A stretch of 64,000 nucleotides of DNA, taken from the NCBI GenBank assembly GCA_029448655.1, contig JACCLO010000001.1, positions 4,402,001 to 4,466,000 on the forward strand, given 5' to 3'. The notes beneath the pieces were generated by a model. That model did no database searches and was not told where the DNA came from. It was given only the letters and a program-made list of their open reading frames with translations. A program made the position numbers and the translations under genes. Shown here piece after piece: positions 1 through 10,945 of the stretch; within the stretch, counting starts at the first letter, position 1; each line of letters begins with the position of its first letter. The DNA is from Wolfiporia cocos. Taxonomy: Eukaryota; Basidiomycota; Agaricomycetes; Polyporales; Phaeolaceae.

Positions 1-533
1 GAGAAGACCCTTGGCATGATCTGCCATGTAGGACTCTGGTAGTTCAACTCCGATTGCGAACAAGCCTGTCGCGAGAACGATCCGCATGATTTCTAGAGTG
101 ATTGTGCTCGTGTGGCTGCCCCAGGATCGGGGATCAAAGGCATTGGCACAATGTGGTCCGATGAGAATGCCGAATGCGGTCCCGAGCACAACTTCATTAA
201 CGTATAACTGAGTACATTTCTCAGTAGCGAATCTATGAACGATACTAGACAATGATAGTTACCTTCTCCTTCACTAGCAAGGATACCAGACTAAACTGAA
301 TTGAATATGTCAGCGGGTGGGCGAGAACGACGGCATTATTGCCAATCGTCCGTGCACCGGCAAAATTTCAACGCAACTGTTGCCGAACGCAGGATGACTG
401 GCACACGCTCGAGTAGACTTACCACAACGGCAAATCCGCCCAGGACGATGTATGCCAGGCTTGGATCACTAATCTGTGAAACGAGTTCGTGAATTGGATG
501 GGTGACATGATAGCGTACGAACTTGCAAGACAT
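1..533 (-). CDS. NHA1: Na+(K+)/H+ antiporter, NHA1/Sod2 type, N-terminal part, cut by window edge
   Basis: The minus strand carries the first three exons of a fungal plasma-membrane cation/proton antiporter (CPA1, NHA1 group), which exports Na+ and K+ in exchange for H+. Exons read 533-423, 295-263 and 207 to the left edge, all joined in phase 0. The joined protein shows DPSLAYIVLGGF, then FSLVSLLVKEK, then LYVNEVVLGTAFGILIGPH and a segment containing FDPRSWG, EIMRIVLATGLFAIGVELP and SYMADH. That order (short cytosolic start, first helix, VKEKLYxNE, GTAFGxxIGPH, GVELPxxYM) is the hallmark of the NHA1 N-terminus. Both introns (422-296 and 262-208) have clean GT...CAG ends, and the 33-nt exon keeps the frame. 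The start at 533 is the only ATG that opens this frame. The rest of the transporter, including the ND proton site and the C-terminal tail, lies outside the window. Confidence 0.9.
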
Positions 534-1003
534 TTATCGTCATTTCGAGCAGAACTACAGAATGAATCTTCTCAGTGGGAACAGAAGTGGGAACAGAAGG
601 ACACGAGTCAGCTCTAGGGTTGAGGTTGAGGACCGTTCGTATTCAGTGCGCGATCACAGTCACGGTATATATGCCTACTCGGAATCAGTGTACTGTACAC
701 GCTGAACGCGCGCCACAGCCACGCTTGTACTTATGTAATCTGAAGGTGATCAAGAACGACAAGCGCAAAGCGGGAAATGGAAAATGATTCGTCAGCATAC
801 CAGTCCGCAATGTGGACACCATTGAGGTCAGATGAAAGGAAGACCGCAGTCCTTCACTCTCAGCGGACGATCAGAGACAATTAAATAGACAGGACGTCGA
901 TTACATATATATATAGCCACTCGAGTCCTCGATACAGATGAAAGCGCAAATACGGCAACGGAAACCAGTTCGTAGGTAGCGTCATTAATACTTACTGTAG
1001 CAT
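534..1003. other. Short intergenic stretch upstream of the NHA1-type gene
   Basis: About 470 bp between the antiporter start and the 3' end of the unidentified minus-strand gene. It should hold the antiporter promoter. The short ORFs here have no recognisable content, and I see no repeat or RNA gene. Confidence 0.4.
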
Positions 1004-2654
1004 CTATAGCAACTTGGCCTCCCATTCCAGGAGAATAGTGATATCAAGCCAGACATCATCGTTCCGTGTCGGAGGCGGTAAGTCATAAGCTCCGGCTCGC
1101 GGTGTGACCGTGTCAGATCCAGATTCCGTGCTGGGAGGGGATGAGTGACGTGAAGAGTCAGCCAGCTGAAGCTGTGATCGTGCCGGCCTGCGCCAAAGCA
1201 TCCTGGCGATGTCCTCGAGGACGTCATCCCCGCCCGCTTGTCGTGAGGCATTCGTCTGAATACCGCTTTGTGGCGAGTGATGTGCGGCAGAAATCTCCAC
1301 TTCTGAGCGAAGGGCATCTTTCTCCGCATTGAACTCCGACTCGTCTCCGGGGTCGGCCCGCGAGCGGACCAGTCGGGCTTGTGTCGTCGCGGAGTCCTGA
1401 TCCAATTTCGCATCCGTTACTGGTACAACGGGCAGATAGGAAGGCTTCATACTTGATCAGTCAGTGGCTCCCAGCAAGCAAGTAGCTGCATGGACCGCCT
1501 ACCTCTTCGCGCGAGATGCCAGCAATCCGGCTCGAGTCGCCAATATCCGCGGAGATAATTGTGGCGTCAGCGGCCTCAACGGATGTCCCACCATGTCGGT
1601 GGGCGGTAGCTACAGTGCTGTCCACAGGCGTAGCGTCGACGGACGCGCTCGCCAGATGCGTGACGGCAGCGACAGTAGACTTTTTGATACCATATGCCTC
1701 GTCCAGCGTCATGCGCGCCGTGGACGGCATCATCTGGATGCGCATCGCGGAGAGATGAAAGGCGGGGTCCAAATGGTAGCAGCTCTGCCAAATCAGAGCG
1801 GGCGCAGAAGGGAGATTGCACTTCGTGGCCGTGCTACTGTTGCCATCAATGCTATTGTCGTAAGATACGACGTTAGGCGGCGTGAAAGCGGTATCAGAAG
1901 CGGATTGAATCGTCTGGGCTTTTGGCGGTCGCTTGGGTCGCCCGGGAGATGGGCAGGCGAGAGAGCTGGCGCTTGATGCTGATAGTATCGCCTGGGCTCG
2001 TGCGGACGCTCGGGAGTTCGCGGGAGTTGCAAATGCAGCATCGACATCCAGCGCGAATGCCTCTATATCGGCCCGAATGGCGGTCCCAAGTGCGTCCTGA
2101 TATTGGCTGTTTGATAAGCGGGAGGACCGCTTTGATCTGATCGAAACAGGCTTCCAAGATATGTCTGAACTGGTGGATAATCCTTGCGAAGACGGCATCC
2201 TGTAAGACCTCTGCAAGCAGGCCAGGTTCGCAGCAGAAAGTGGTCTCGTGGATGATCCTTGAACCAACAGCTCCTGCGTGGCAGGGCAAGGCCTTCCGTC
2301 GGATGTTGGCTGACCATGGGCGTTCTAGAGAATATGACAATAGTAAGCCACACTGTACCCCCATTCAACCTCGGCCTCATTGCAAGTATTCGTGGCATGC
2401 ACCCTATCGCTCATTTACTTCCTCCGACTTTTCCGTGTGTCTAGGCTGATGCGAATGCTATTCACCTGTTTCGACGAACTGGCTCGAGATTGGTCAGTCA
2501 GCTCCTGACGATCTACAACAGAGCCCGACGAGCCGGTCGAAGGACTGAAGTTCCCTCCATTTGGCCTGAGCATCAGTGGCTTCCTCACGATCACGGGCCT
2601 AGCTGGGATCGCACAGAATGCGTCGAGATCTAGGTCAAAGAGAGTGGTCGTCAT
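1004..2654 (-). CDS. Unidentified minus-strand gene, exon structure uncertain
   Basis: I do not recognise this gene. An ATG at 2654 opens a protein starting MTTTLFDLDLDAFCAIP, with a donor-like GTGAAT after SSKQ near 2466. A long open frame follows (about 2267-1503), rich in Ala/Ser and containing SQYQDALGTAIRADIEAFA and MRIQMMPSTARMTLDEAYG. After a probable intron at about 1502-1452 there is a hydrophilic end, with LWRRPARSQLQLADSSRHS near 1230. A different frame in 2340-2090 reads GLLAEVLQDAVFARIIHQF, which also looks protein-like, and I could not join it to the next segment with a normal-length intron. The 1503/1451 junction also does not keep phase simply. The gene could be multi-exon with boundaries I missed, or frameshifted. 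The strand choice rests on codon-like composition and on the splice signals. Confidence 0.35.
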
Positions 2655-3295
2655 CTTCGCAACGTCTTTCGATGCGTCGCGGCTGCTCGGGGATGCCCAA
2701 GGGCGCACTCAGCAATATGCGAGAGGACAAGAGGAGATATTGGAGATGAGGCCCAAGATTACTCTAGTTAATTATCTGTCAACAAAGAAGAGCGATGATC
2801 CTCTCTGCACATGCCAAAAACGGTTGACTCCTTCTGCTGCGGGCACTTTGGCGTGTAACGGCTTCCAAGTCGATGTGCTCTGGGGATATCAATGTCCAGG
2901 AAAGACTGGTATTTATAGCCTCGCACGCGTAGAGTATTCAGTGGCACAGATGCATCTGAGTGACCTGTGGATGTGGTGCAGTAGTTCTTCAGCCTACTGA
3001 TGAGCTGCAGCGAGATCGGGTCTGACCAATACCTATAACGTACATCTTCGCATATTACCGACCCAGAGGAACGTCGAGGTAGATGGCTACTCGTCAGCTA
3101 GCAGCTTCAAGCTCTTCACTTAAGTTCCAACCACTCGCGGAGATAAATAACTGATATCGCGTGCGCGTCTGGTCTGGTTAGTTAACTGGAGTTTCCGGGT
3201 CCTCTTACCGCATCGGGCAAGTTTCTCAGCCACATCGGACTCATCGTGAAGCCCATCCTCCCGCCGGCGAGCTCGACAGCGACCTACCTCAAGAC
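2655..3295. other. Divergent intergenic region upstream of RPS2
   Basis: This region lies between the unidentified minus-strand gene and the RPS2 leader. It probably serves as a divergent promoter. No conserved ORF is visible; the longer plus-strand ORF at 2644-3000 is antisense to the start of the neighbouring gene and ends in non-coding sequence. Confidence 0.35.
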
Positions 3296-3505
3296 GTGAG
3301 TGTCGTTATGCTATTCTGATGGTCTGTTTGCGCACTGGGAGCCTTTCGGGAGCTCTGGCCAAAGATCGGGCTTGTGATTTGCTGTCTGGCATGATGGATG
3401 GATCTCTTCATAGCTGGATGATTCACGACCGGAGAACCAGTCCTTCTTCATCTGCCTCTGGCCGGTCTCCTTCTTGCAGCTACTCACACTCTTTCTCGAT
3501 TGCAG
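3296..3505 (+). other. Probable 5' UTR intron of RPS2
   Basis: A strong donor (CAAGAC|GTGAGT) at 3296 and a pyrimidine-rich acceptor (TTTCTCGATTGCAG) ending at 3505 bracket 210 nt directly before the RPS2 start at 3527. Leader introns are common in fungal ribosomal protein genes. No transcript evidence is available. Confidence 0.55.
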
Positions 3506-3526
3506 TATATTTCTCAGCAAAACACA

Positions 3527-3728
3527 ATGGCTGACGCTGGACGTGGACGTGGTGGATTTGGGCGTGGACGTGGTGATCGCGGACGGGGCCGTCGGGGGCC
3601 CCGCCGCGGTGGTCGCAAGGACGAGGAGAAGGAGTGGTGAGTAATTTACCACATCTGCGTCTGAATTACGGGCGTAATTGCAGGCGGATAGGGTCCCTGT
3701 TACCAAGCTCGGCCGTCTCGTGAAGGAT

Positions 3729-3766
<38 letters not shown>

Positions 3767-3821
3767 GCTCCCCGTTAAGGAGTACCAGATCGTCGACTTC
3801 TTCCTTCCCAAGCTCAAGGAT

Positions 3822-3853
<32 letters not shown>

Positions 3854-4399
3854 GACCCGTGCCGGTCAGCGTACGCGCTTCAAGGCGTTCGTCGCGATCG
3901 GTGACTTCGACGGTCACGTCGGCCTCGGTGTCAAGTGCGCGAAGGAAGTCGCCACCGCCATTCGTGGCGCCATCATCCTCGCGAAGCTGTCTGTCATTCC
4001 CGTCCGTCGGGGTTACTGGGGTGCTGCGCTCGGTGAGCCTCACACCGTGCCCTCGAAGGTCAGCGGGAAGGTCGGTTCCGTCATGTGCCGCCTCATCCCC
4101 GCGCCAAGAGGTACCGGTCTCGTTGCTGCGCCCGCGTCGAAGCGTCTGCTCCAGCTTGCCGGTGTCGAGGACTGCTACACGCAGTCGAAGGGTTCGACCG
4201 CGACGATGGGTAACTTCTTGAAGGCTACCTTCGCTGCGGTGCGTTATCATGGCTCGAATGTGCTCACAATGATATTCATTGTGTGTTCCAGATCACAAAA
4301 ACGTATGCGTTCCTCACCCCGGACCTCTGGCGTCAGATCCCTCTCTCGAAGTACCCCTACGACGAGCACAGTGCACACCTCCAGCTCAGGAAGGCGTAA
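3527..4399 (+). CDS. RPS2: 40S ribosomal protein uS5 (RPS2)
   Basis: Small-subunit ribosomal protein uS5, which sits at the mRNA entry side of the 40S body and takes part in decoding fidelity. Three exons (3527-3636, 3692-4238, 4292-4399) give 254 residues, the usual fungal length. The first exon encodes the arginine/glycine-rich eukaryotic tail ([20 protein letters not shown]). The second holds the S5 double-stranded RNA-binding fold ([20 protein letters not shown] and [20 protein letters not shown]) and the C-terminal S5 domain with [20 protein letters not shown]. The last exon ends [17 protein letters not shown]. The first intron's acceptor needs care: CAG at 3681-3683 would break the frame, while AG at 3690-3691 restores [13 protein letters not shown] probable leader intron lies upstream. 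Confidence 0.97.
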
Positions 4400-5149
4400 T
4401 AGATTATTTGAGGGTTGTGGGTGTTGCATTGCATGTTGCCAAAACTCTTGGGACTCTATTCCCACCATGCTATATATGCTTCACGCCGCTTCGTGCACTG
4501 TATATTCTCATCATTTCGACTTGATTCCCTGTGTACATGATCAGCATCCGCTCTTGAGCGATCTGCGACGGATATTCGCCATCACGCAAGACGTAAGAAA
4601 TTTTCGCAGAACGTTCACGTTGAACGTTGAACACGGCAGCTATGGCATGTCACGATGGTGCGTAACTGATATGTGGTTTCTCGCCAGTGTTTGATGTCTG
4701 AGACAGTCGCTCGAGCATCATAGATTCACTGGTGTGCTGCGTTCCGTATTGTCTCTGATTTTGGACAGAAAAGGCGCATGGTAGCTGCGATGAGGTCATT
4801 GCCCAGGACTTTAGATCTTAGGTCACCTAACACGCCTGCTCAAGTGCTATGTGACACCGCGTACAACTTGCTTCCATGGACACGTTATCGTACTGTTCAA
4901 CCTGGCTTCCTTACCGTTTGCATGCGAGTCGTCCCGGATGATCCAGCATGTGCATCCTTCCTGTGAGCTTAGCAAAGCAGAGCCCGGGTTGACTTTGTGT
5001 TGTGAATACACGGCAAGTTCTACATGCCCCGATCTGTCTTACTGATATGGTCGTATTTTCAAAGTAAGAGCACTGCAGCCCGTTACAACTATCTTTGACA
5101 GTCATTAGCGCATTCATCCTTCGGTTAACTGGCCCCTTACCCTTACTGC
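4400..5149. other. Intergenic region between RPS2 and the duplicated block
   Basis: Holds the RPS2 3' UTR and about 600 bp with only short, unconserved ORFs. Nothing recognised. Confidence 0.35.
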
Positions 5150-6088
5150 TTATAGTGTTCGCATGTTGCGGATGGGAAGTGGCACGCATCGGTATCTGGC
5201 ATAGTCACCTAACCGTATATATCTACGACTGAGCCCAATCAAGCCCTTGAGCTCATGATGCCAGACATTGTTCATCTATCCGAGCACCGCTGACCATTGC
5301 ATAGAAAACGAGCGCCTTGATGGGGTGCGGAGATTCGAGAAGGGCTGCTCTCGGCCGCATCACACCTCCACTTTTGTCGAGATGGAGAATATGCTTTCCG
5401 CGGCAGCCGCGGTCCTGCAGTACGAGCCCTCCAAATTGTTAACAGTGGGGTCAAATCAATCCGGCCTATAAAATCTGTACGATACGAGTTCTTCACATCG
5501 CTGGTATGTAATAACTATCAACCTGTCAGCTCGAGCTGTCAATATATATCAATGTTCATCGCTTATCAAGCAGGTAGTATTGTAATGCGGTCTACGTTCA
5601 CGGTCGTGGGTGTGAATACCTCATTTGGCTCGCGCGATGGTCCGTAATGTCACCTCATGCAATGATGCGCTTGACTTGGAGATGTATCTAGGCTTCTAGA
5701 AGCTGTATCGCAATTGCTCCATGAATAAGCGTTCCGGCGATCGGGAACTGGTGAATTAGTATCTGTACATCGTAGCCCGAGCGCCGGCGCAGCTATCCCG
5801 ACAGTGGATGTTTCACGAAACAGTCAACGACTCGGACATCACCTAGTCAATGGCTTTATGTTTGGAGCATAGGCAACTAGAAGAACCGCCCTACCTTTCC
5901 GCTGGGATCCTAGCTCCTCATCAAGATCAAGGAGAACTGTGCCAAAAACGCTAAGCGGATCAGCGCGTGACGATTGAAAGCACTGAGATTGATTATCAGA
6001 AATCTGTCAAATTCGGGGAGCCCAATGATTCGAAGATATAAGGGCACAGAATGCCTGGGATTGTGCCTCTTGCCCGGTCCACTGGGAG
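5150..6088. other. Conserved 5' flank of DUF6534 copy 1, no gene assigned
   Basis: About 0.94 kb matching 8051-8967 of copy 2. It holds open stretches on both strands that are similar between copies. On the plus strand I see ENERLDGVRRFEKGCS (copy 2: ENERPEGVRRFEKGCS); on the minus strand GYDVQILIHQFPI (copy 2: GYDVQILNHQFPI). I cannot tell whether it encodes a decayed neighbouring gene or only carries the promoter. Confidence 0.45.
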
Positions 6089-7959
6089 ATGTCTGCCGCA
6101 GCGCTAAACCTCAACAGCACATATGGGTGTGTGCTCATTGGTGTTCTCCTGGCTGCAGTGTACGATCTTTCACTATACATGAGACCGCGCGACTCATCGT
6201 CACATTAGGCTCTATGGGATCTCCTGTGCACAAGTGACATACTATTTTCGGGTGTATCCCAAAGATTCCACCGCTGTGAAGGCAATGGTCAGTACAGTTC
6301 TCGGCCGACCTATCACCGGAACTGAGCCAAGGGAGTATAGGTAGCAATGCTGTGGTATCTATAGGCTCATTCACCCCTCGGATTACTTTAACGGACCTCC
6401 GTAGGGTCATTGATACTTGTAGAACGACCATGGCCATAATGGTCAGAGTTTCTATGATGATGTTTGCTAGATACTGACGAAGAATATCAAGTTCCTCTGG
6501 TCTTTCGCCATATGGGGCCATGCTAATCTAGTGGCTCTGAGCAAATTTTCACCGTATGTCTGTCTATCATACATTTGCACGGCCATTGACCTGATATTAG
6601 AGGATATCTCGCGGTATGCTCTGTAGTTATGATTTACATCGGCGTTCAAGTTAATGTGAGATCGACATAAGGCCGAGTTTATGTTGTCGGTAAGCTTTCC
6701 TGCAACACTGACATTTCTGAACACTGAGCTATAGTCTACCGCAGTCGACTTCGATCATGATCGTCCAGCTGTAAGTGATGAGGATTCTCATCTCTGTTCA
6801 AATAGTCATCTTCAGTGCAGCTTCTATGTCAAGTCAATCTGGCTCTGTGAGTTTTCACCAGCCCCAAGAGAATGGTATATCCTCATTTCACACCGAAAGT
6901 CCTGCTTTACAAATGGTACCGGTCGCCACTCGCCATAACTATGGTACTAACTAGAGTCTTTATCTTGAGTGGCTGCCTGCTCACAGTAATCTCAGGTCCT
7001 CTTGACGCTGCTATCGTTTGGTATTCCATCACCTTGTCTTTGACAAAACAGTTATTAATGAGAACTCTTTTGACAGCAAGCGGGATAGGTTCGTTCAATT
7101 TCTTGTGGCGATAGTTACTGATCGAATCTGATCACGCGCTCACCATTCCAGCCAATGTGGTCTCTTTGTCAGCATGATTCACCTACAGACAGTCGATCGT
7201 GCTTCTAACTACTTCTTAGCACCCAAACCTCCGTGATCCGAGATGCAATCTGGGATGCAAGAGTTGAGCTTTTCATGACTTGATATTGTATCACCATCTG
7301 ACTATTCTAAGGTGCCTGCGAGCGTCCAGCACATATCCACAATCATAACGGACGCATATATTTCACTGTCACTGTCATGGACGCTGAGCAAAAACAAGAC
7401 TGGTTTTGGTGGGTACGTACGCCCTCAGAGTACGGCGCCACGTTATGACCAACTGATGGATGTTATAGCACCGACTCCACGATCACTAAACTCGTGATGT
7501 TCGGTATCACTCGCGGCATTTGCACAGCACTAACACAACTGTTCCAATTCATAACGGTTAGCTTAGATCATGCCGTTATATCACTAGAGTGCTAAAAGCT
7601 CAGTAGTTCTGGTTGGATCTCTCAAAAAATCCTCCGCAGCTGGTCTGGACGGTTTTCCATTTTGTCGATGGAGCTGGTAAGAACTACCACCGAATGGGGT
7701 GCACACATTGATAACGCAATGATGCCGCAGTTTACACGAACTCCATGATGGCACTGTGAGTGGGATGCCCTGTGAAGCTAGCTGTGTCTATGCTCTGCTC
7801 ACAAGAGCCCACAGACTGAATCTTCGACAAAACATTGTAGAGGGCATGCATCAGGATGAAGGATGCTCATTCGATATCCCTCTGCATACCTGGGCGGCAG
7901 AATCGACTGCAGCTGCTCGGACACAACGCGATATAGACGAACATCATCGCATGCACTGA
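6089..7959 (+). CDS. DUF6534 domain membrane protein, copy 1
   Basis: Multi-exon gene for an integral membrane protein of the DUF6534 family, a large, functionally uncharacterised seven-helix family of Agaricomycetes. The start MSAAALNLNSTYGCVLIGVL matches the usual opening, an NSTYG/DSTLG motif leading into helix 1. After an intron comes VTYYFRVYPKDSTAVKAM (the family's YxRxxPKD..KAxV block), then FLWSFAIWGHAN in helix 2 and FYVKSIWL in the FFAYRIWxLS region. Further on are ITDAYISLSLSWTLSKNKTG (the cytosolic LxKSRTGF turn), TDSTITKLVMFGITRG (TDxIIxxLxxYxINTG) and PQLVWTVFHFVDG. The gene closes with AVYTNSMMAL and LNLRQNIVEGMH (the NSMLATLNARxxIR end). The stop is at 7957-7959. Many small exons are implied, and I did not fix every junction, so one or more lesions cannot be ruled out. 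The paralogue downstream shares every block. Confidence 0.6.
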
Positions 7960-8050
7960 AAATATTCTAATGTGCATTAGCAACTACTTGCACTGAACCA
8001 TTCTTACTGTGCAGACAGTCAATACAGTACCTCTCCAGCCAATTTAGCTT

Positions 8051-8967
8051 ATGTTTGCACGTTGCGGATGGGAAGTGGCACGCATCGGTATCTGGCATAG
8101 TCACATAGCTGCATATATCCACGGTTGAGGCCCTTGACCTCACAACCCCAGACATTGTTCATCTGTGTGAGCACCGCTAACTATTGCATGGAAAACGAGC
8201 GCCCTGAGGGGGTGAGGAGATTCGAGAAGGGCTGCTCTCACCTGCATTACACCTCTATTTTGTCGAGATGGATATATGCTTTCCGCCGTGGCCACGGTCC
8301 TGCATCAACTCTTACGGGCCCTCGAGCTCGCCAGAATTTCAACAAAGGCCGGCCTATGAGATTTGTAAGATACGAGTCCTTCACATTACTGGTATGTAAA
8401 AATGCCATCATCAATCTGTCAGCTCTGTCAATATTTACCAAGAAGCCGGCGTCAGGTAGTAATGTAATGCGGTCTATGCTTACAGACGTGCGTCTGAACA
8501 CCTGATTCCACGCTCCGTATGGTTTCATCATCCAATGATGCGCCCGACCCGTAGATGTATCCGGGCCCCCCTAAGCAGTACCCTGCTTCATGAACACGCG
8601 CTCCGAGGATTGGGAATTGGTGATTTAGTATCTGTACATCGTAGCCCAAACGCTGGTGCAGTCACAGTTTTCCCGACAGTGGATGCCTCACAAAATAGTC
8701 AACGACTTGGACATTATCCATTCAATAGCCCGCTTATATTTGGAGTACGAGCAACTAGAAGAATCGCCCCACCCCTCCGCTGGAATCCTAACACCTCATC
8801 AAGATCAAGGGGAACTGTACTTCAAACGCCAAGCAGTACAATAACGCGCGACGGTTGAAAGCACCGGGGTTGATAATCAGAAATCTGCCAATTTGGGAAG
8901 CGCTAAGATTCGAATTTATAAAGCGTATAATGAATAGAATTATGCTTCTTGCCCGGTTCACTGGAAA
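8051..8967. other. Conserved 5' flank of DUF6534 copy 2, no gene assigned
   Basis: Counterpart of 5150-6088. It contains an open plus-strand stretch with LDIIHSIARLYLEYEQLEES and ILTPHQDQGELYF, which is interrupted in copy 1. No family recognised. Confidence 0.4.
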
Positions 8968-10859
8968 ATGTCTACCGCAGCGCTAAACCTCAACAGCACA
9001 TATGGGTATGTGCTCGTTGGAGTTCTCCTGACTGCAGTGTACGATCTTTTGGCACTGTGCATGAGACCGCGTGACTCATCGCCACATCAGGCTGTATGGT
9101 ATCTCTTGCGCACAAGTGGTATACTATGTCCGGGTGTATCCTAAAGATTCTACCACTCTGAAGACAATGGTCAGTTCAATTCTCGGCCGACCTATCGCCG
9201 GAACTGAATAAGGGAGTATAGGTAGCACTACTATGGTATCTATATTTGCGTTCAGCCCCTTGGATTATTCTTAACGGACCTCCGTAGGGTCATTGATACT
9301 TGTAGAACGGTCATGGCTATAATGGTCGGGTTTTTCTATGATGATGTTTGATAGACACTGACGAAGAAGATCAAGTTCCTCTGGTCTTCTACCATATGGG
9401 ACCATGCTAATATAGTGGCTCTGAGCGGATATTCACGGTATGTCTTTTTATTGTATACGTGCACAGGCCATTGACCTATATCAGAGGATATTTCGCGGTA
9501 TGCACTGTAGCACATGTTACGAACTTCATTGGCGGGCAAGTTAATGTGACACTTACGTAAGGCCGAGTTCATGTTGTCGGTGAGCGATCCTGCGGCAGTG
9601 ACATTTCTGAAAGCTGAGCTATAGTCTACCCCAGTCGACATCGATAATGATCGTCCAGCTGTAAGTGATAGAGATTCTCGTCTTCGTTCAAACAATCATC
9701 TTCGATGCAGCTTCTATATCAAGTCAATCTGGCTCTGTGAGTTGTCACTAGCACCAAGAACATGATCTACCCTCAACTCACACCCAAAGTCCTGCTTTAC
9801 AAATGGTACCGGTCGCCACTCACCATAACTATGGTACTATATGGAGTCTTAATCTGGTGTGGCTGCCTGCTCATAACAAACTCAGGTCCTCTTGACGCTG
9901 CTATCGCTTGGTATTTCATCACTTCATCTTTGACGAAACAATCATTAATGAGAAATCTTTTGACAGCAAGCGGGATAGGTTCGTTCAATTTCTTGTGGCG
10001 ATAGTGACAGATTAAATTGGACCACGCGCTCACCATTCCAGTCAATGTGGTCTCTTTGTCAGCATATTTGCCTATAGACAGTCGATCGTGCTTCTAACTT
10101 CTGTTCAGCACCCGAACCTCCGTGATCCGTGACGCGAACTGGGATGCAAAAGTTGAGCTTTTCATGACTTGATATTGCATCACCATCTGACTATTCTAAG
10201 GTACCTACGAGCATCCAGCACATGTCCACTTTTATCACTGATGCATATACATCCCTGTCACTGTCTTGGGCGCTGAGCAGAAGCAAGACTGGTTTCAGTA
10301 GGTACATGCGCCCTCAGAGGACGGCGCCACAATAATATAACCAACTGATGAAAATCATAGCACCGACTCTACGATCACGAAACTTGTGATGTTCTGTATC
10401 ACTCGCGGCATTTGCACAGCACTAACACAACTGTTCCAATTCATAACGGTCAGCTTAGATCATGCCGTTATATCACTAGAGTGCTAAGAGCTCAGCAGTA
10501 TTGGTTGGACCTGTCAAAGAATCCTCCGCAGCTGGTTTGGTCGCTCTTACATTTTGTTGATGGAGCTAGTGAGAACTACCTCTGGATGGGGTGCACACAT
10601 TGCTAACACAAGAAAGCTGCAGTTTACACGAACTCTATGATGGCACTGTGAGTGGTGACACCCTGTGCAGCTGGCTGTGTCTATACTCTGCTCACAATGC
10701 AGAACCCGCAGATTGAATCTCCGACAACATATCATAGAGGGCATGCATGCGGTTGAAGAATCATACTCATTAGACATCCCTCTGCATACCTGGGCGGCAG
10801 AGTCGACTGCTGCTGCTCGGCCGCAACGCGATACAGGCGAGCGCATCATCGCATGGTGA
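8968..10859 (+). CDS. DUF6534 domain membrane protein, copy 2
   Basis: Paralogue of the gene at 6089-7959, with the same exon order and blocks: MSTAALNLNSTYGYVLVGVL at the start, VYYVRVYPKDSTTLKTM, FLWSSTIWDHANIVAL, then SLSWALSRSKTGFS, TDSTITKLVMFCITRG, PQLVWSLLHFVDGAS, and LNLRQHIIEGMH close to the TGA at 10857-10859. Substitutions between copies are largely conservative in these blocks, and intron signals are kept (for example GTGAGTGG after TNSMMAL in both). This suggests both copies evolved under protein-level constraint for some time after the duplication. Function unknown. The C-terminal tail (PLHTWAAESTAAARPQRD) is shared with copy 1 and diverges only at the last residues. Confidence 0.6.
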
Positions 10860-10945
10860 AAATATCCCAATGTGTATTAGCAACTACCTGCTATGAACCA
10901 TTCTCCTGTATATACAATTAATTCAACATCTTTCCAGCCTACATA

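Larger units (their letters stand above)
5150..8050. repeat. Tandem duplication, copy 1 (about 2.9 kb)
   Basis: This block and the next (8051-10945) are two direct copies of the same unit. Matching landmarks are offset by 2890-2899 nt throughout. Examples are GTTGCGGATGGGAAGTGGCA (5163 and 8053), the start context of the DUF6534 gene (6089 and 8968), the 5'-side ACAAATGGTACCGGTCGCCA (6909 and 9799) and TTGCACAGCACTAACACAAC (7520 and 10412). By eye the copies are clearly over 80% identical, with small indels. Homology covers a 5' flank of about 0.9 kb as well as the gene. Confidence 0.9.
8051..10945. repeat. Tandem duplication, copy 2 (about 2.9 kb)
   Basis: Second copy of the unit described for 5150-8050, in the same orientation and immediately adjacent. 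The similarity fades around 10945. Confidence 0.9.

Noticed and set aside
6907..7098. Minus-strand ORF conserved in both DUF6534 copies (also 9797-10045)
   Set aside because: Conservation is explained by the recent duplication; the plus frame carries the membrane-protein blocks.
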